Of a stretch of DNA of 64,000 bases, positions 18,122-27,945 are shown piece by piece. Source of the DNA: Neoalteromonas arenosi. GTDB taxonomy: Bacteria; Pseudomonadota; Gammaproteobacteria; Enterobacterales; Alteromonadaceae. Below the pieces are notes generated by a model, which saw only the letters and a list, made by a program, of their open reading frames with translations, was not told where the DNA came from and did no database searches. The stretch is taken from the NCBI RefSeq assembly GCF_030362855.1, contig NZ_JAUCBP010000006.1, positions 220,892 through 284,891 on the forward strand, in the 5' to 3' direction. The position numbers were made by a program, and so were the translations under genes. Positions within the stretch are counted from its first letter, which is position 1. Every line of letters begins with the position of its first letter.

Positions 18122-19789
18122 ATGTGTGGTATTTTCGGTATCTTAGATATCAAAACAGATCCTATCGAGCTGCGTAGCAAAGCCCTAGAGCTGGCTAAAT
18201 TGCTGCGCCACCGAGGCCCAGACTGGTCCGGTGTATGGAATAATGACAGAGCGATTCTATGCCATGAGCGCTTAGCAATTGTCGATGTCGACACAGGCGC
18301 TCAGCCACTGGTAAACAATGCCGAAAATCACATTCTTGCTGTCAATGGTGAAATCTACAATCACAAGCAACTCGCTGAAGAGTTGCCAACGCCCTATGCC
18401 TTCAAAACGCGTTCAGACTGTGAAGTTATCTTACCTTTATACGCCGAATACGGTGTCGAGTTTATTGATAAATTAAGCGGTATGTTTGCCTTTGTTCTGT
18501 ACGACAAAGAGCAAGACGCTTATCTAGTTGCGCGCGACCACATGGGTATTATTCCGCTCTATACCGGTTACGATGAGCACGGTAACTTTTATGTTGCTTC
18601 TGAAATGAAAGCACTCGTTCCAGTATGTAAAACCGTACAAGAATTCCCGCCAGGCCACTATATGTGGAGCAAAACCGGTGAAATCAGCAAATATTACCAA
18701 CGTGACTGGATGTCGTATGACAATGTCAAAGACAATACTTCAGATCTGGGGGAACTGAAGGCCGCATTTGAGAAAGCGGTGAAGTCACACCTGATGTCTG
18801 ACGTTCCCTACGCGGTTCTTTTATCTGGCGGCCTTGATTCGTCATTGGTATCAGCCGTTGCCGCACAATACGTTGCTAAGCGCGTGGAAGACAATGATCA
18901 ATCCGACGCTTGGTGGCCGCGACTCCACTCTTTTGCCGTCGGCCTACAGGGCGCCCCCGATTTAGTTGCAGCACAAAAAGTCGCTGATATGATTGGCACT
19001 GTTCACCACGAAATTCACTTCACGATTCAGGAAGGTTTAGACGCCATACGCGACGTCATCTATCAGCTTGAAACCTATGACACAACGACAATTCGCGCTG
19101 CAACCCCAATGTACTTGATGACCCGTAAGATCAAAGCAATGGGGATCAAAATGGTGTTGTCGGGTGAAGGATCTGACGAGATATTCGGCGGCTATCTGTA
19201 CTTCCATAAAGCCCCCAACGCCAAGGAGTTTCACGAAGAGACTGTGCGTAAACTCGAACGCCTCCACATGTTCGATTGCGCGCGCGCGAACAAGGCGACT
19301 TCAGCATGGGGCGTAGAGGCTCGCGTACCTTTCCTCGATAAAGAGTTTATGGACGTTGCCATGCGGTTAAACCCGCACGATAAAATGTGTCTTGAAGGGA
19401 AAATGGAAAAGTGGATCTTGCGCAAAGCCTTTGACGATGGTTCTACCCTGCCTGCAGAGGTTTTATGGCGTCAAAAAGAGCAATTTGGCGACGGTGTTGG
19501 TTATTCTTGGATAGACTCAATACGCGACTTTGTCGAAACTCAAGTTACTGATCAGCAATTGGCTACCGCTGAGTTCCGTTTCCCCATCAATACTCCTGAT
19601 ACCAAAGAAGGTTATTACTACCGAACTATTTTTGAGCAGTTTTTCCCACAAGAAAGCGCTGCCAAATGTGTTCCTGGGGGCAAATCCATCGCTTGTTCGA
19701 CCGTTGAAGCGTTGGAATGGGATGCTAGCTTTAAAGGTAATGCCGACCCCTCGGGGCGTTCAATGAAAGACGTTCACGGCAAAGCATAG
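18122..19789 (+). CDS. asnB: Asparagine synthase B (glutamine-hydrolysing)
   Basis: 555 residues, matching E. coli AsnB (554). The protein begins MCGIFGILD, so Cys2 becomes the N-terminal nucleophile of the glutaminase domain after Met removal. The glutaminase part runs to about 195 and the synthetase part contains the PP-loop SGGLDSS at 235-241. LSGEGSDEIFGGYLYFHKAP is the second ATP-site signature. The enzyme makes asparagine from aspartate, glutamine and ATP in the cytoplasm. AGAGAG just upstream is the ribosome site. It is monocistronic, with a hairpin immediately after it. Confidence 0.96.
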   Translation: MCGIFGILDIKTDPIELRSKALELAKLLRHRGPDWSGVWNNDRAILCHERLAIVDVDTGAQPLVNNAENHILAVNGEIYNHKQLAEELPTPYAFKTRSDCEVILPLYAEYGVEFIDKLSGMFAFVLYDKEQDAYLVARDHMGIIPLYTGYDEHGNFYVASEMKALVPVCKTVQEFPPGHYMWSKTGEISKYYQRDWMSYDNVKDNTSDLGELKAAFEKAVKSHLMSDVPYAVLLSGGLDSSLVSAVAAQYVAKRVEDNDQSDAWWPRLHSFAVGLQGAPDLVAAQKVADMIGTVHHEIHFTIQEGLDAIRDVIYQLETYDTTTIRAATPMYLMTRKIKAMGIKMVLSGEGSDEIFGGYLYFHKAPNAKEFHEETVRKLERLHMFDCARANKATSAWGVEARVPFLDKEFMDVAMRLNPHDKMCLEGKMEKWILRKAFDDGSTLPAEVLWRQKEQFGDGVGYSWIDSIRDFVETQVTDQQLATAEFRFPINTPDTKEGYYYRTIFEQFFPQESAAKCVPGGKSIACSTVEALEWDASFKGNADPSGRSMKDVHGKA

Positions 19790-19796
19790 TAGACAG

Positions 19797-19822
19797 ATGA
19801 CGCAGCGGTCGCTGCGTCATCT
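19797..19822. terminator. Inverted repeat between asnB and a convergent gene
   Basis: GATGACGCAGCG and CGCTGCGTCATC form a 12-bp perfect stem with a GT loop, seven bases after asnB and seven before the stop of the facing gene. There is no T tract, but the site suggests a bidirectional terminator. Confidence 0.6.
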
Positions 19823-19829
19823 CGTCGTA

Positions 19830-20717
19830 TCACTCTGAACGCGCTGGGTTCCTACTCATATCAATAGTGAACCACAATTTTTCATCATCCACTGGCGTTT
19901 CAGCTGTCATTAATGGATTCTCTAATTCGAATACTCGGCGGTTAGGTATATTGAGCTGCTCAAGTACTGGCTGGTAATTCAGCAAAAATAATTGATCAAA
20001 TGAACCATCCTCAATGGCTCGTTGCAGTCCGGTTTCGATCAACTTTGCCAAGGTCGGATTAGTGCGGTTTACAAAAAAGTACATTGCCGCTGGATAGTGA
20101 ATCGCGAGGGACTCTTCAAGAACCAACTCTGGGTCGATGTTATCCATCGCCAGTTCCATATTAATCTCAACCACTGAGCGAGGAAAAAAGTCGGCTTGGA
20201 AACGTGTAATCAAATTAAAATTATCGAGATACTGCGTCACGCTTTCCACATCAAACCCGTTTGATTGTAATATTTTGGTGTCTGGCCAATCTTCGCCTTG
20301 TACGGGTATATAACGCTGTAGTGCAGCCAATGACTGAATAGCAGAAAAAGCGCGCTGCTTATCGCGATGGATAATGAAAACACGCCAACCAATCAAACCT
20401 TTGTGAATGGGAATGCGGATTGGTAATAAGTCTGTCTCACGTTGAGCATCTGTCATACTCCATACCACATTTACTGAGCGGTTTTCGCGTAATTGTCTTA
20501 ACGACTTTCCTTGCAACATTATGCGGTCAGACGGTTTTAACTGATATCGAACGCCCGTTTTATCAAGCGCTAAAGTCAGTAGCGCTATCGGATAGTCATT
20601 GCGAACGTCATTGTCGTTAAGAGCTCGTGGATAGGTGATATTCCATACTGCACCTGTGACATCAGCGGCTAATAACAGACTAGCCAGAACTGCGCATAGA
20701 GCCCAGACTCGCCTCAT
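19830..20717 (-). CDS. Exported protein resembling a family 3 solute-binding protein
   Basis: 295 residues from ATG 20717. This start overlaps the upstream stop as ATGA, and it begins a good signal peptide (MRRVWALCAVLASLLLAA). The mature part has the feel of the periplasmic amino-acid binding fold, with a helix-rich end and a FFVNRTNPTLAKLIETGLQR stretch that resembles the C-terminal lobe of SBP family 3. No transporter genes are near, and many Alteromonadales carry orphan proteins of this kind. It may be a sensor domain or an orphan binding protein; the ligand is unknown. Confidence 0.6.
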   Translation of the reverse strand: MRRVWALCAVLASLLLAADVTGAVWNITYPRALNDNDVRNDYPIALLTLALDKTGVRYQLKPSDRIMLQGKSLRQLRENRSVNVVWSMTDAQRETDLLPIRIPIHKGLIGWRVFIIHRDKQRAFSAIQSLAALQRYIPVQGEDWPDTKILQSNGFDVESVTQYLDNFNLITRFQADFFPRSVVEINMELAMDNIDPELVLEESLAIHYPAAMYFFVNRTNPTLAKLIETGLQRAIEDGSFDQLFLLNYQPVLEQLNIPNRRVFELENPLMTAETPVDDEKLWFTIDMSRNPARSE

Positions 20718-21151
20718 TGGGCTTCCATCTGCGAACACATATCATCAAGTGCTCGCTCTTCTTCATCGATTACTGAAACGATGATATCAAAACCAAACTC
20801 ACCTCCGCGCTCTAAGGTGTATGACGTCGAACAGCTAAACTCTACATCATTTTTATCATTGCAAATTTGCCAGTCCACTTTAGCGAACAAAATGCTGTCA
20901 GATAGCGTCATGGCGTGCACGACCGTGGCATTGTGTTGGATCGCATTGGCCTTCTGACAGGGTTCAAATAAGCGTGTTAGACGGCTGGTGATCTGCTCTG
21001 GGTTTGAGCACACCGTTTTCTCGTCATTTGAGACAAAAACACAGGGCACATGGTAAAAAGCTAACAGCTCACCTAAGGAAACATCGCTCATCGCTTGGCT
21101 CAAGGCGAAAAAGAAACGCTCCAATGCTTGTTCGTCTTGTTTTTCAATCAC
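20714..21151 (-). CDS. Conserved small cytoplasmic protein, NTF2/SnoaL-like
   Basis: 145 residues, acidic, without signal peptide or membrane segment. The pattern of an N-terminal helix (FFFALSQAMSDVSLGELLAF), then alternating strands ending in DIIVSVID, resembles the NTF2/SnoaL-like fold. I do not recognise a specific family and assign no activity. It is translationally coupled to the SBP-like gene by an ATGA overlap and lies four bases after queE on the same strand. A link to queuosine synthesis is not evident. Confidence 0.5.
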   Translation of the reverse strand: MIEKQDEQALERFFFALSQAMSDVSLGELLAFYHVPCVFVSNDEKTVCSNPEQITSRLTRLFEPCQKANAIQHNATVVHAMTLSDSILFAKVDWQICNDKNDVEFSCSTSYTLERGGEFGFDIIVSVIDEEERALDDMCSQMEAQ

Positions 21152-21154
21152 AGT

Positions 21155-21823
21155 CTATTCGATACCTAAATACTTATGTGTTTGTAACGATAGCCGCCAG
21201 TTTCTGTCGATACAAGTTTTGATTGCTAATTCTGTTGCTCGCGGTTTCTGAGAAATCGGTTGTAATGCTATCTGTGTATCAGGTTGAGCTGGCTTTTCAG
21301 CGAGTAACTGTTCGAGTTCATCAATGTGCTTTTGCATCGCAATTGGGTGTTTGATCTCGTTTGCACGTTGCATGGCGCTGGCCAGAATCTCTAGACCGCC
21401 CGGCATATTAATTTTCGGTGACACGGTGACCCATGTCGCCATACTGCATTGTATTGGGAATGTCCCGCTAGTTTCAATCTGGGTTGAATATCCGTCTTGA
21501 TTGAGTGCTGTTGTCAATTCATTTAAGTCATACATACAGGGTTCACCACCTGTAATAACCACATGCTTGGCGGTATAGCCACAATCCTCAAGGGTAGAGA
21601 AAATGTCGGACACACTCATTGCTGACCACATTGCAGTGTCAGTGGATTTTGCCATCATATCGCGAACAGGAATATTATTTTCGTCTTCGACTTCCCATGT
21701 ATGTTGAGTATCACACCAAGGGCAACCCACGGGGCAGCCTTGTAGGCGCACGAAGATTGAGGGCACACCAGTAAACACACCTTCACCCTGAATGGTTTCA
21801 AATATTTCGTTAATTTTTAGCAT
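21155..21823 (-). CDS. queE: 7-carboxy-7-deazaguanine synthase (QueE)
   Basis: 222 residues from ATG 21823 (MLKINEIFETIQGEG). An upstream GTG at 21871 is in frame and near an AGGTG-like site, but the family starts at this ATG. The radical SAM cysteines are Cys30, Cys34 and Cys37 (CPVGCPWC). VVITGGEPCMYDL is the SAM-site motif. The enzyme rearranges carboxy-tetrahydropterin to the 7-deazaguanine core of queuosine. It is divergent from queC, the next enzyme, and the two probably share a promoter region of 93 bases. Confidence 0.93.
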   Translation of the reverse strand: MLKINEIFETIQGEGVFTGVPSIFVRLQGCPVGCPWCDTQHTWEVEDENNIPVRDMMAKSTDTAMWSAMSVSDIFSTLEDCGYTAKHVVITGGEPCMYDLNELTTALNQDGYSTQIETSGTFPIQCSMATWVTVSPKINMPGGLEILASAMQRANEIKHPIAMQKHIDELEQLLAEKPAQPDTQIALQPISQKPRATELAIKTCIDRNWRLSLQTHKYLGIE

Positions 21824-21916
21824 CAAGTTAAAAAAAATTCTGTGGATACTTGGGATTTTAACAGGGATCACCTAAACTTCGCGCCTAGATTTTGCAGTTA
21901 TTTTTAAAGGTATGAC

Positions 21917-22597
21917 ATGACGCAACAGGAATCCCAACCCACCCAACGTGCTGTAGTGGTTTATTCAGGTGGCATGGATTCTTACACTGTGTTGCACAAA
22001 GCCTTAGCCGAAAATAAAGAAATATTCGCGGTTACCTTCAATTACGGTCAACGGCACGCTAAAGAAGTCGATGTCGCAGCGAGTGTGTGCAAGGACTTGG
22101 GCATCGTCCATAAAGTTGTGGATATTAGCAGTATCAATCAACTAATTGGTGGCTCTGCGTTGACCGATGAAATTGATGTGCCTGAGGGTCATTACGAAGA
22201 GCCTTCCATGCAACAGACAGTTGTGCCCAATCGCAATATGATTTTGCTTTCACTTGCTGTTGGTTATGCCGTCTCTCTTAATGCCAATAAAGTATATTAC
22301 GGCGCACACTCCGGAGATCATGCTATCTATCCAGACTGCCGGCCGGAGTTTGTCGAAAAAATGAACACCGTATGTCAGGTTGCTAACTATGAACCGGTAG
22401 AGATTGTGACGCCTTATTTGCACAATAGCAAAATTGAAATACTCACTGACGGGCTAACAATGGGCCTTGATTATGCCCAAACTTGGACCTGCTATAACGG
22501 CAGAGAAAAAGCCTGCGGTAAATGTGGTGCATGCCAAGAAAGACTCGAAGCGTTTGCTGAAAACGGAGTTACCGACCCACTTGATTACGAGAGCTAG
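21917..22597 (+). CDS. queC: 7-cyano-7-deazaguanine synthase (QueC)
   Basis: 226 residues. The PP-loop SGGMDS is at 17-22 and the zinc-binding cysteines are Cys192, Cys200, Cys203 and Cys206 (CGKCGAC near the end). It converts carboxy-deazaguanine to preQ0 using ATP and ammonia, for queuosine in tRNA. The start has AAAGG about seven bases upstream. Its 3' end is used as one arm of a terminator hairpin. QueD and QueF are not in the window. Confidence 0.95.
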   Translation: MTQQESQPTQRAVVVYSGGMDSYTVLHKALAENKEIFAVTFNYGQRHAKEVDVAASVCKDLGIVHKVVDISSINQLIGGSALTDEIDVPEGHYEEPSMQQTVVPNRNMILLSLAVGYAVSLNANKVYYGAHSGDHAIYPDCRPEFVEKMNTVCQVANYEPVEIVTPYLHNSKIEILTDGLTMGLDYAQTWTCYNGREKACGKCGACQERLEAFAENGVTDPLDYES

Positions 22598-22607
22598 TGG
22601 GTCTTTT
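22574..22607 (+). terminator. Terminator overlapping the end of queC
   Basis: GACCCACT (22574-22581) pairs with AGTGGGTC (22596-22603) across a 14-base loop, followed by TTTT. The first arm is coding and the stop codon lies at the second arm. Confidence 0.65.
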
Positions 22608-22627
22608 GGTAAGCCCAAAGGTCGTAA

Positions 22628-23554
22628 TTACTTTTGGCTTTCCGTGATGAAGTACGATAGTTCTTTGATGCAGTGACGCAATACTGGGTTTAACCGGGTA
22701 TTTTTGCCGTTCATGATGAACAACTCGTGGTCAAAATTGAATAGTTCACCATTCGCTATAGGCACCAAACCTAAACTAGCGCCCTGCTCTCTGCGCATAT
22801 AATCAGGTAGTAGCCCCACATATTCTCCCGTCATGATTGCGGACAAACACGCGTCATAAGAATCCGAGAATGTTTGGATTGCTAAGCGGCGCTCGTCTTC
22901 GATGTAATTAGCTGACGACAGCCCACTGATACCAATTGCAGGATAATCTTCAATCCGAATATCGTCAGGCAAACTAGTATCGCGATACTTTGCCAATGGA
23001 TGGGTCGGCGCACAATACAATCTACCGGGGCAATGCGTGCCCGTTGGATGGAAGGTTACCGATTCGGGTTTGACCATGTCGTAGGTTGAAACGACCAAGT
23101 GACACTCACCAGAAACCGCCACATGTTCAACTTCGTTATACAACCGCGTCTGAATATTAACGTGGATATCATCAAACTTCTTCATTGTACTTTTAACGGC
23201 TTTACTGATTGCCAATTGCATTGACAATGGGAGCCCCGCCATCATGACAATAGTGATATGACCTGAGTAATCGTCATGCAAGCTTTTTAAGTTGAACACG
23301 AAGTTATCGAAGGCGTTAAATATACGCTTGGTTTCTTGAAAAACCATTTCACCTTCTTTAGTCATTTGAAAGCCGCCACGACCGCGATGACACAACACTA
23401 GATCCAGGCGCTCCTCGAGCTTTTTAATCGCCGCACTAATATTCGGTCTTTGCATACGCAAGACCGGTTCTGCAGCGGTGAATCCATTACAGCTGGCCAC
23501 GGCATAAAAAACCCGCAGTAGCTTAATGTCTGACTCTTGAAGACGATTTAACAT
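22628..23554 (-). CDS. LysR-type transcriptional regulator
   Basis: 308 residues. The winged helix-turn-helix is at the N-terminus (LLRVFYAVASCNGFTAAEPV with MQRPNISAAIKKLEERL), followed by the linker helix and a LysR substrate domain to the end. The protein would bind DNA as a tetramer and respond to a small ligand. It is not divergent from an obvious target gene: queC converges with it and uvrB lies upstream in the same direction. The target therefore cannot be guessed from position. Confidence 0.88.
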   Translation of the reverse strand: MLNRLQESDIKLLRVFYAVASCNGFTAAEPVLRMQRPNISAAIKKLEERLDLVLCHRGRGGFQMTKEGEMVFQETKRIFNAFDNFVFNLKSLHDDYSGHITIVMMAGLPLSMQLAISKAVKSTMKKFDDIHVNIQTRLYNEVEHVAVSGECHLVVSTYDMVKPESVTFHPTGTHCPGRLYCAPTHPLAKYRDTSLPDDIRIEDYPAIGISGLSSANYIEDERRLAIQTFSDSYDACLSAIMTGEYVGLLPDYMRREQGASLGLVPIANGELFNFDHELFIMNGKNTRLNPVLRHCIKELSYFITESQK

Positions 23555-23613
23555 GTGGCACCGTTTTTAGGTATAGTTATTGATACGCTTTAACTAATAT
23601 TAGGCAAGGAAGG

Positions 23614-23639
23614 CGCGGAATACAACGGTTTATTCCGCG
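23614..23639 (-). terminator. Hairpin downstream of uvrB
   Basis: CGCGGAATA and TATTCCGCG form a 9-bp stem with an 8-base loop, 15 bases past the uvrB stop. The T content after it is moderate on the minus strand and clearer on the plus strand. Confidence 0.5.
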
Positions 23640-23653
23640 ATTTTTGGTATTTA

Positions 23654-25669
23654 TTAAGACAGTGAGACGATTTGCTTGCGCAACTGCTCGACTTCATCGC
23701 GCAATCCCGCAGCTTTTTCAAATTCCAACTCCCGCGCATATTCAAACATTTGCTTTTCAAGCTCCGCAACCTTCTCCATTAATTGTGTCGCATTCATGGC
23801 TTTGTAAGTCTTTTCTTTCTCCGCGACTTTGCGCAATTTGATCTTACCTGATGCCGGATGCGCACTATCTCCTAAGTCCATAATGTCAGTAATCGGCTTA
23901 TTCAAACGCATGGGTACAATGTTATTTGCTTCATTGAATACTTGTTGTTTGGAACGCCGACGGTCTGTCTCGTCAATCGCTTTTTGCATGCTGCCAGTGA
24001 TCGTATCAGCGTACATAATCGCCTTGCCGTTAACGTGACGAGCGGCGCGACCAATCGTCTGGATAAGCGACTTCTCAGCGCGCAAAAAGCCTTCTTTGTC
24101 GGCGTCGAGAATGGCCACTAAGGACACTTCAGGCATATCGAGGCCTTCACGCAGCAGGTTTATGCCAACCAGTACGTCAAACTTACCTATTCGCAGATCA
24201 CGGATAATCTCAATCCGTTCCACCGTATCAATATCTGAGTGTAAATAACGCACTTTCACACCATGCTCATTGAGATACTCACTCAAGTCTTCAGCCATAC
24301 GCTTGGTTAACGTCGTAATCAGTACCCGTTCATCTAACTTCACACGTTCATTGATTTCCGACAGTACGTCATCGACTTGTGTAGCAACCGGACGAATTTC
24401 AATTTGTGGATCCAATAAGCCCGTTGGCCGAACCACTTGCTCGACAACTTCATCACCACAACGGTCTAACTCATAGTTGCCCGGTGTTGCAGACACATAA
24501 ATAGTCTGCGGGGAAATATGTTCGAACTCTTCAAACTTTAGCGGTCGATTGTCCAGGGCTGAGGGCAATCGAAACCCGTATTCCACGAGGGTTTCTTTAC
24601 GAGAGCGGTCACCTTTATACATCGCGCCAATTTGCGATACCGTGACGTGTGATTCATCAATAAACATTAACCCGTCTGGCGGAAAATAATCGAGTAATGT
24701 GGGAGGTGGCTCGCCGGGGGCTCTGCCAGACAAATAGCGAGAGTAGTTTTCAATACCTGAGCAATAGCCCAGTTCTAGCATCATCTCGATATCAAACTGA
24801 GTGCGCTGGGAAATCCTTTGCTCTTCGAGCAACTTTTGATTTGATTTCAATTGTTCCTTGCGGTCTTTAAGCTCGGATTTAATCTCATCAATGGCATTGA
24901 GTATCTTTTCTCGCGGCGTTACGTAGTGTGTTTTTGGAAATACCGTTGTACGTATCACTTGCTTGTCAACCGCACCTGTCAGGGGGTCAAATATGCTAAT
25001 TCGGTCGATTTCTTGATCAAATAATTCCACTCTAACGGCATGCTTTTCCGAATCTGCCGGATAAATATCAATGACATCACCACGCACACGAAAACTACCA
25101 CGCTCAAATGCAATATCATTGCGCTTGTATTGCAACTCAGCAAGGCGCCGTAAAATATCGCGCTGGTCCATCGTATCGCCCTGGCGCAAATGCAATAGCA
25201 TTTTCATATAGGACTCAGGATCACCCAAACCATAAATCGCTGATACACTGGCTACGATAACAACGTCGCGTCGCTCCATCAGAGCCTTAGTAGCGGACAA
25301 GCGCATCTGTTCAATGTGATCATTGATTGACGCATCTTTCTCGATAAATGTATCTGTGGTTGGCACATAGGCTTCTGGTTGATAGTAGTCGTAATAAGAA
25401 ACAAAGTACTCAACCGCGTTGTTTGGAAAGAACTCTTTCATCTCGCCGTAAAGCTGTGCTGCAAGCGTCTTGTTGTGCGCCAGTATTAAAGTTGGCCTTT
25501 GAACTTCACTGATGATATTAGCCATGGTGAAGGTTTTACCAGACCCCGTTACCCCCAAAAGCGTTTGCGTCGCAAGCCCATCTTCGAGCCCTTCGACTAA
25601 TGCCTTGATCGCATTTGGCTGGTCACCAGCGGGTTTGTATGAAGATACCAATTCAAAATCGCGACTCAT
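23654..25669 (-). CDS. uvrB: Excinuclease ABC subunit B (UvrB)
   Basis: 671 residues, matching E. coli UvrB (673). Walker A GVTGSGKT is at 39-46. The beta-hairpin region is visible as [20 protein letters not shown] near 92-111, and the helicase motifs FIDESHV, YVSATPG and [17 protein letters not shown] follow. A C-terminal UVR domain ([20 protein letters not shown]) binds UvrC. It verifies lesions handed over by UvrA in nucleotide excision repair. No SOS box was looked for successfully in the short space to the MATE gene, only eight bases upstream, so both may share a transcript. Confidence 0.97.
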   Translation of the reverse strand: MSRDFELVSSYKPAGDQPNAIKALVEGLEDGLATQTLLGVTGSGKTFTMANIISEVQRPTLILAHNKTLAAQLYGEMKEFFPNNAVEYFVSYYDYYQPEAYVPTTDTFIEKDASINDHIEQMRLSATKALMERRDVVIVASVSAIYGLGDPESYMKMLLHLRQGDTMDQRDILRRLAELQYKRNDIAFERGSFRVRGDVIDIYPADSEKHAVRVELFDQEIDRISIFDPLTGAVDKQVIRTTVFPKTHYVTPREKILNAIDEIKSELKDRKEQLKSNQKLLEEQRISQRTQFDIEMMLELGYCSGIENYSRYLSGRAPGEPPPTLLDYFPPDGLMFIDESHVTVSQIGAMYKGDRSRKETLVEYGFRLPSALDNRPLKFEEFEHISPQTIYVSATPGNYELDRCGDEVVEQVVRPTGLLDPQIEIRPVATQVDDVLSEINERVKLDERVLITTLTKRMAEDLSEYLNEHGVKVRYLHSDIDTVERIEIIRDLRIGKFDVLVGINLLREGLDMPEVSLVAILDADKEGFLRAEKSLIQTIGRAARHVNGKAIMYADTITGSMQKAIDETDRRRSKQQVFNEANNIVPMRLNKPITDIMDLGDSAHPASGKIKLRKVAEKEKTYKAMNATQLMEKVAELEKQMFEYARELEFEKAAGLRDEVEQLRKQIVSLS

Positions 25670-25677
25670 TGAAAATC

Positions 25678-27054
25678 CTATTGCAGCTGTTCACTCAAAC
25701 AAGAAAACTCTCGGCTTAATTGGCGCTTAAACCAGAAAAACGACAAGGCACCCATCAACAAATTCGCCACGACACTGCCCCAAAACATCCCCTCTAAGTC
25801 GTACAATAAACTGCCCACCAGTGAGATAGGGACGAGGAAGACAAACAAGCGAATGACACTCAATATGAGTGCAGACATTGGTTTGTGCATCGCATTAAAT
25901 GAAGAATTTGTGAGGATTACAATGCCTTGTAGCCCATAACCTAATGGAACGATCAATAAAAACAATTGGATCAACTTAGCAACCGCAGGATCTTGGGTAA
26001 ACGCTGCAGCAATAAAGGGCGATAACAGCCACATAACCACAAATACACCAAACTGCCAAATCAACACAAAGCGTATTGCTATGCTGTAAGCATCCCTTAC
26101 GCGGCTGAGCTTTTCAGCACCAAAGTTCTGACTGATAAAAGGTGGTAATGACATCGACAAAGCAAGCACAGCAATACTAGCAATCGATTCGAGTCGATTG
26201 CCGACTCCCCACGCCGCAACCGCTGCGGCACCATAACCGGAAACAATTTTGGTTAGCACGCCACCGGCAATGGGTGTCAGCATATTAGCGCCTGCCGCAG
26301 GCAATCCGATTTTCAAAATGCCACCGCTGGTAAACCTTAGCTCTTGGAAACTCAATAACCGCGGTAACATCAAATGGCGCTTAACCAGTAATGTCAGAAT
26401 CCAGATGACCCCAATGCCCCAAGCAATCGCGGTCGCCACTGCAGCGCCTTGAATACCCATGGCCGGAATGGGGCCCCAACCAAAAATCAGTAGCGGGTCG
26501 AGCAACGCATTGACGCCACCACCTGCAGCCATAATGATACTCGGAGTTTTAGTATCCCCGGATGCTCTTAGTACACTGTTCCCCACCATCGGTAGCGCCA
26601 AAAAGACACCGGCAAAATACCACACAATCATATAGTCTTTTATATAGGGCATCAGTGTTTCTGATGCACCTAACAACGCAAATACCGGCTCAATGGTCAT
26701 GAGCCCCAATACTGCCAATGCACCTACCATTATGGTGGCTAGCATCAGTGAGCCCGTTGCAAACTCTTTGGCGTGACTGTGATCGCCACTACCTAAATAG
26801 CGACCGATAATTGCCGAAGTCCCTATTCCTAATCCAATGTTCAAACTGATTAAGGTAAAGGTAACCGGAAACGTAAAACTAATGGCTGCGAGTTGCTCAG
26901 TACCCAATAAACTGACAAAGAATGTATCAACCAGACCAAAGGTCATCAGCATTATCATGCCGTAAATCATAGGGATGGTCATTTTGCGCAACGTAAACTG
27001 AATTGGCCCATTGAGCATATCTGGGCGTTTATTGGTTTGTTTATCGGCGGACAC
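25678..27054 (-). CDS. MATE family efflux transporter
   Basis: 458 residues with about twelve hydrophobic segments and the internal two-fold repeat of MATE proteins. The N-terminal region ([20 protein letters not shown] then [15 protein letters not shown]) matches the family start. Members export organic cations or drugs in exchange for Na+ or H+. The first codon is GTG at 27054; an ATG at 27018 (MLNGPIQF) is an alternative. The gene is eight bases upstream of uvrB. The substrate is unknown. Confidence 0.87.
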   Translation of the reverse strand: MSADKQTNKRPDMLNGPIQFTLRKMTIPMIYGMIMLMTFGLVDTFFVSLLGTEQLAAISFTFPVTFTLISLNIGLGIGTSAIIGRYLGSGDHSHAKEFATGSLMLATIMVGALAVLGLMTIEPVFALLGASETLMPYIKDYMIVWYFAGVFLALPMVGNSVLRASGDTKTPSIIMAAGGGVNALLDPLLIFGWGPIPAMGIQGAAVATAIAWGIGVIWILTLLVKRHLMLPRLLSFQELRFTSGGILKIGLPAAGANMLTPIAGGVLTKIVSGYGAAAVAAWGVGNRLESIASIAVLALSMSLPPFISQNFGAEKLSRVRDAYSIAIRFVLIWQFGVFVVMWLLSPFIAAAFTQDPAVAKLIQLFLLIVPLGYGLQGIVILTNSSFNAMHKPMSALILSVIRLFVFLVPISLVGSLLYDLEGMFWGSVVANLLMGALSFFWFKRQLSREFSCLSEQLQ

Positions 27055-27370
27055 TAAAATTCTCTATGGCAGAGGGACAAAAGATGAATGCGAAACATAC
27101 TATCAGTTATCACATTTGTTCATTAGTACATTTTACGCTTAATCAGAGTTTTTTGAGCTGACATTAAACTGACATAACGTGCGACTCAGCGTTGCGGATG
27201 AAAATCATCACAGGTACAGTAAATTTACCCACAAGGGCGTCAAAGGTTTGGCTCTAACCCGCTCTCGTTTAAGCCTAAATGAGTGAAAAACCAAGGCAAA
27301 ATCAAGGGATTTTAAAAAGAAACACACAGGTCAAACCTGCCTAATTGAAACGCTCCCCCCGATCAACCAC

Positions 27371-27520
27371 TTTTTCACAGCAACAACACAACACCATGAT
27401 AAATAATAATATTTTATTTTTTTTGAAAAAAATCATCGAAAAATTATTGACAGTTCAGAATTGTTTAAGGCTTGGCCACAAACTTTTATTCACAACTTTA
27501 TCCACAGATTTAGTGGATAA
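27371..27520. other. Cluster of four DnaA-box-like sequences
   Basis: The boxes are TTTTTCACA (27371-27379), TTATTCACA (27486-27494), the perfect consensus TTATCCACA (27498-27506) and TTATCCACT on the minus strand (27512-27520). A fifth weaker match TTACCCACA is at 27225-27233. Three lie within 35 bases. An AT-rich tract of about 50 bases lies between the first and the others. Its neighbours are not those of a standard oriC, so a DnaA-titrating or DnaA-reactivating site is more likely than an origin. Confidence 0.5.
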
Positions 27521-27625
27521 CTAACAAAGCCCAATAAAAACGCCATGTTACTGGCAATTGATTAAATAATAGGTAAGTCACCACTAACCTTTTTGCCCCT
27601 ATTCGTTCATGACACTTTTGTTAAA

Positions 27626-27645
27626 CACTGTTTATGTGAACAGTG
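27626..27645. repeat. Inverted repeat CACTGTT-N6-AACAGTG
   Basis: Two 7-bp arms are exactly complementary around TATGTG, inside the non-coding region 150 bases upstream of the tRNA promoter. It may be an operator; no regulator can be named. Confidence 0.4.
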
Positions 27646-27795
27646 GTCAAAGATTTTTTAATAACTTTTAGTTATGACGGCGGACTGAAAATGCACATTA
27701 AGTAATTTATAGTATTTCCAATAACATGCAGAAAAGCCAAGTCGTATCAAAATTAACCAATCAGCAACTTTATTAAAAAATACTGCAATGCAGTG

Positions 27796-27824
27796 TTGAC
27801 ACTAACCCGTAGGCTCATTAATAT
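27796..27824 (+). promoter_or_regulatory. Near-consensus sigma-70 promoter of the tRNA-Asn genes
   Basis: The -35 is a perfect TTGACA (27796-27801) and the -10 is TAATAT (27819-27824), with a 17-base spacer. Transcription would begin about 15 bases before the first tRNA. An AT-rich stretch upstream could act as an UP element, and the GC-rich CGCG after the -10 is typical of stringently controlled stable-RNA promoters. Confidence 0.85.
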
Positions 27825-27845
27825 TCGCGTCCGTTGAAAAGCAGG

Positions 27846-27922
27846 TCCCCCTTAGCTCAGTTGGTTAGAGCGACGGACTGTTAATCCGCAGGTCCCCCGT
27901 TCGAGTCGGGGAGGGGGAGCCA
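27846..27922 (+). tRNA. tRNA-Asn (anticodon GTT)
   Basis: 77 bases with encoded CCA. The acceptor stem TCCCCCT pairs with AGGGGGA, the T arm is CCCCG-TTCGAGT-CGGGG, and the anticodon GTT is at 27880-27882 within loop CTGTTAA. The discriminator is G. It is the first of two identical copies. Confidence 0.97.
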
Positions 27923-27945
27923 ACTTTTCACGCATGTTGTACTGT

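Larger units (their letters stand above)
27055..27845. other. Non-coding region between the MATE gene and tRNA-Asn
   Basis: This stretch of 791 bases has no credible gene on either strand. It holds a very AT-rich block at about 27400-27450, a cluster of DnaA-box-like sites, an inverted repeat (CACTGTT/AACAGTG at 27626-27645), a short palindrome ACTGCAATGCAGT at 27782-27794 and the tRNA promoter. Only one GATC (27361) is present. Confidence 0.7.

Noticed and set aside
23614-23639. Hairpin between uvrB and the LysR gene as an operator
   Set aside because: Its distance just past the uvrB stop and 9-bp stem fit a terminator better.
27371-27520. Chromosomal replication origin
   Set aside because: DnaA boxes and an AT-rich tract are present, but the neighbours are not oriC neighbours (dnaA, rpmH, mnmG), and GATC sites are nearly absent.
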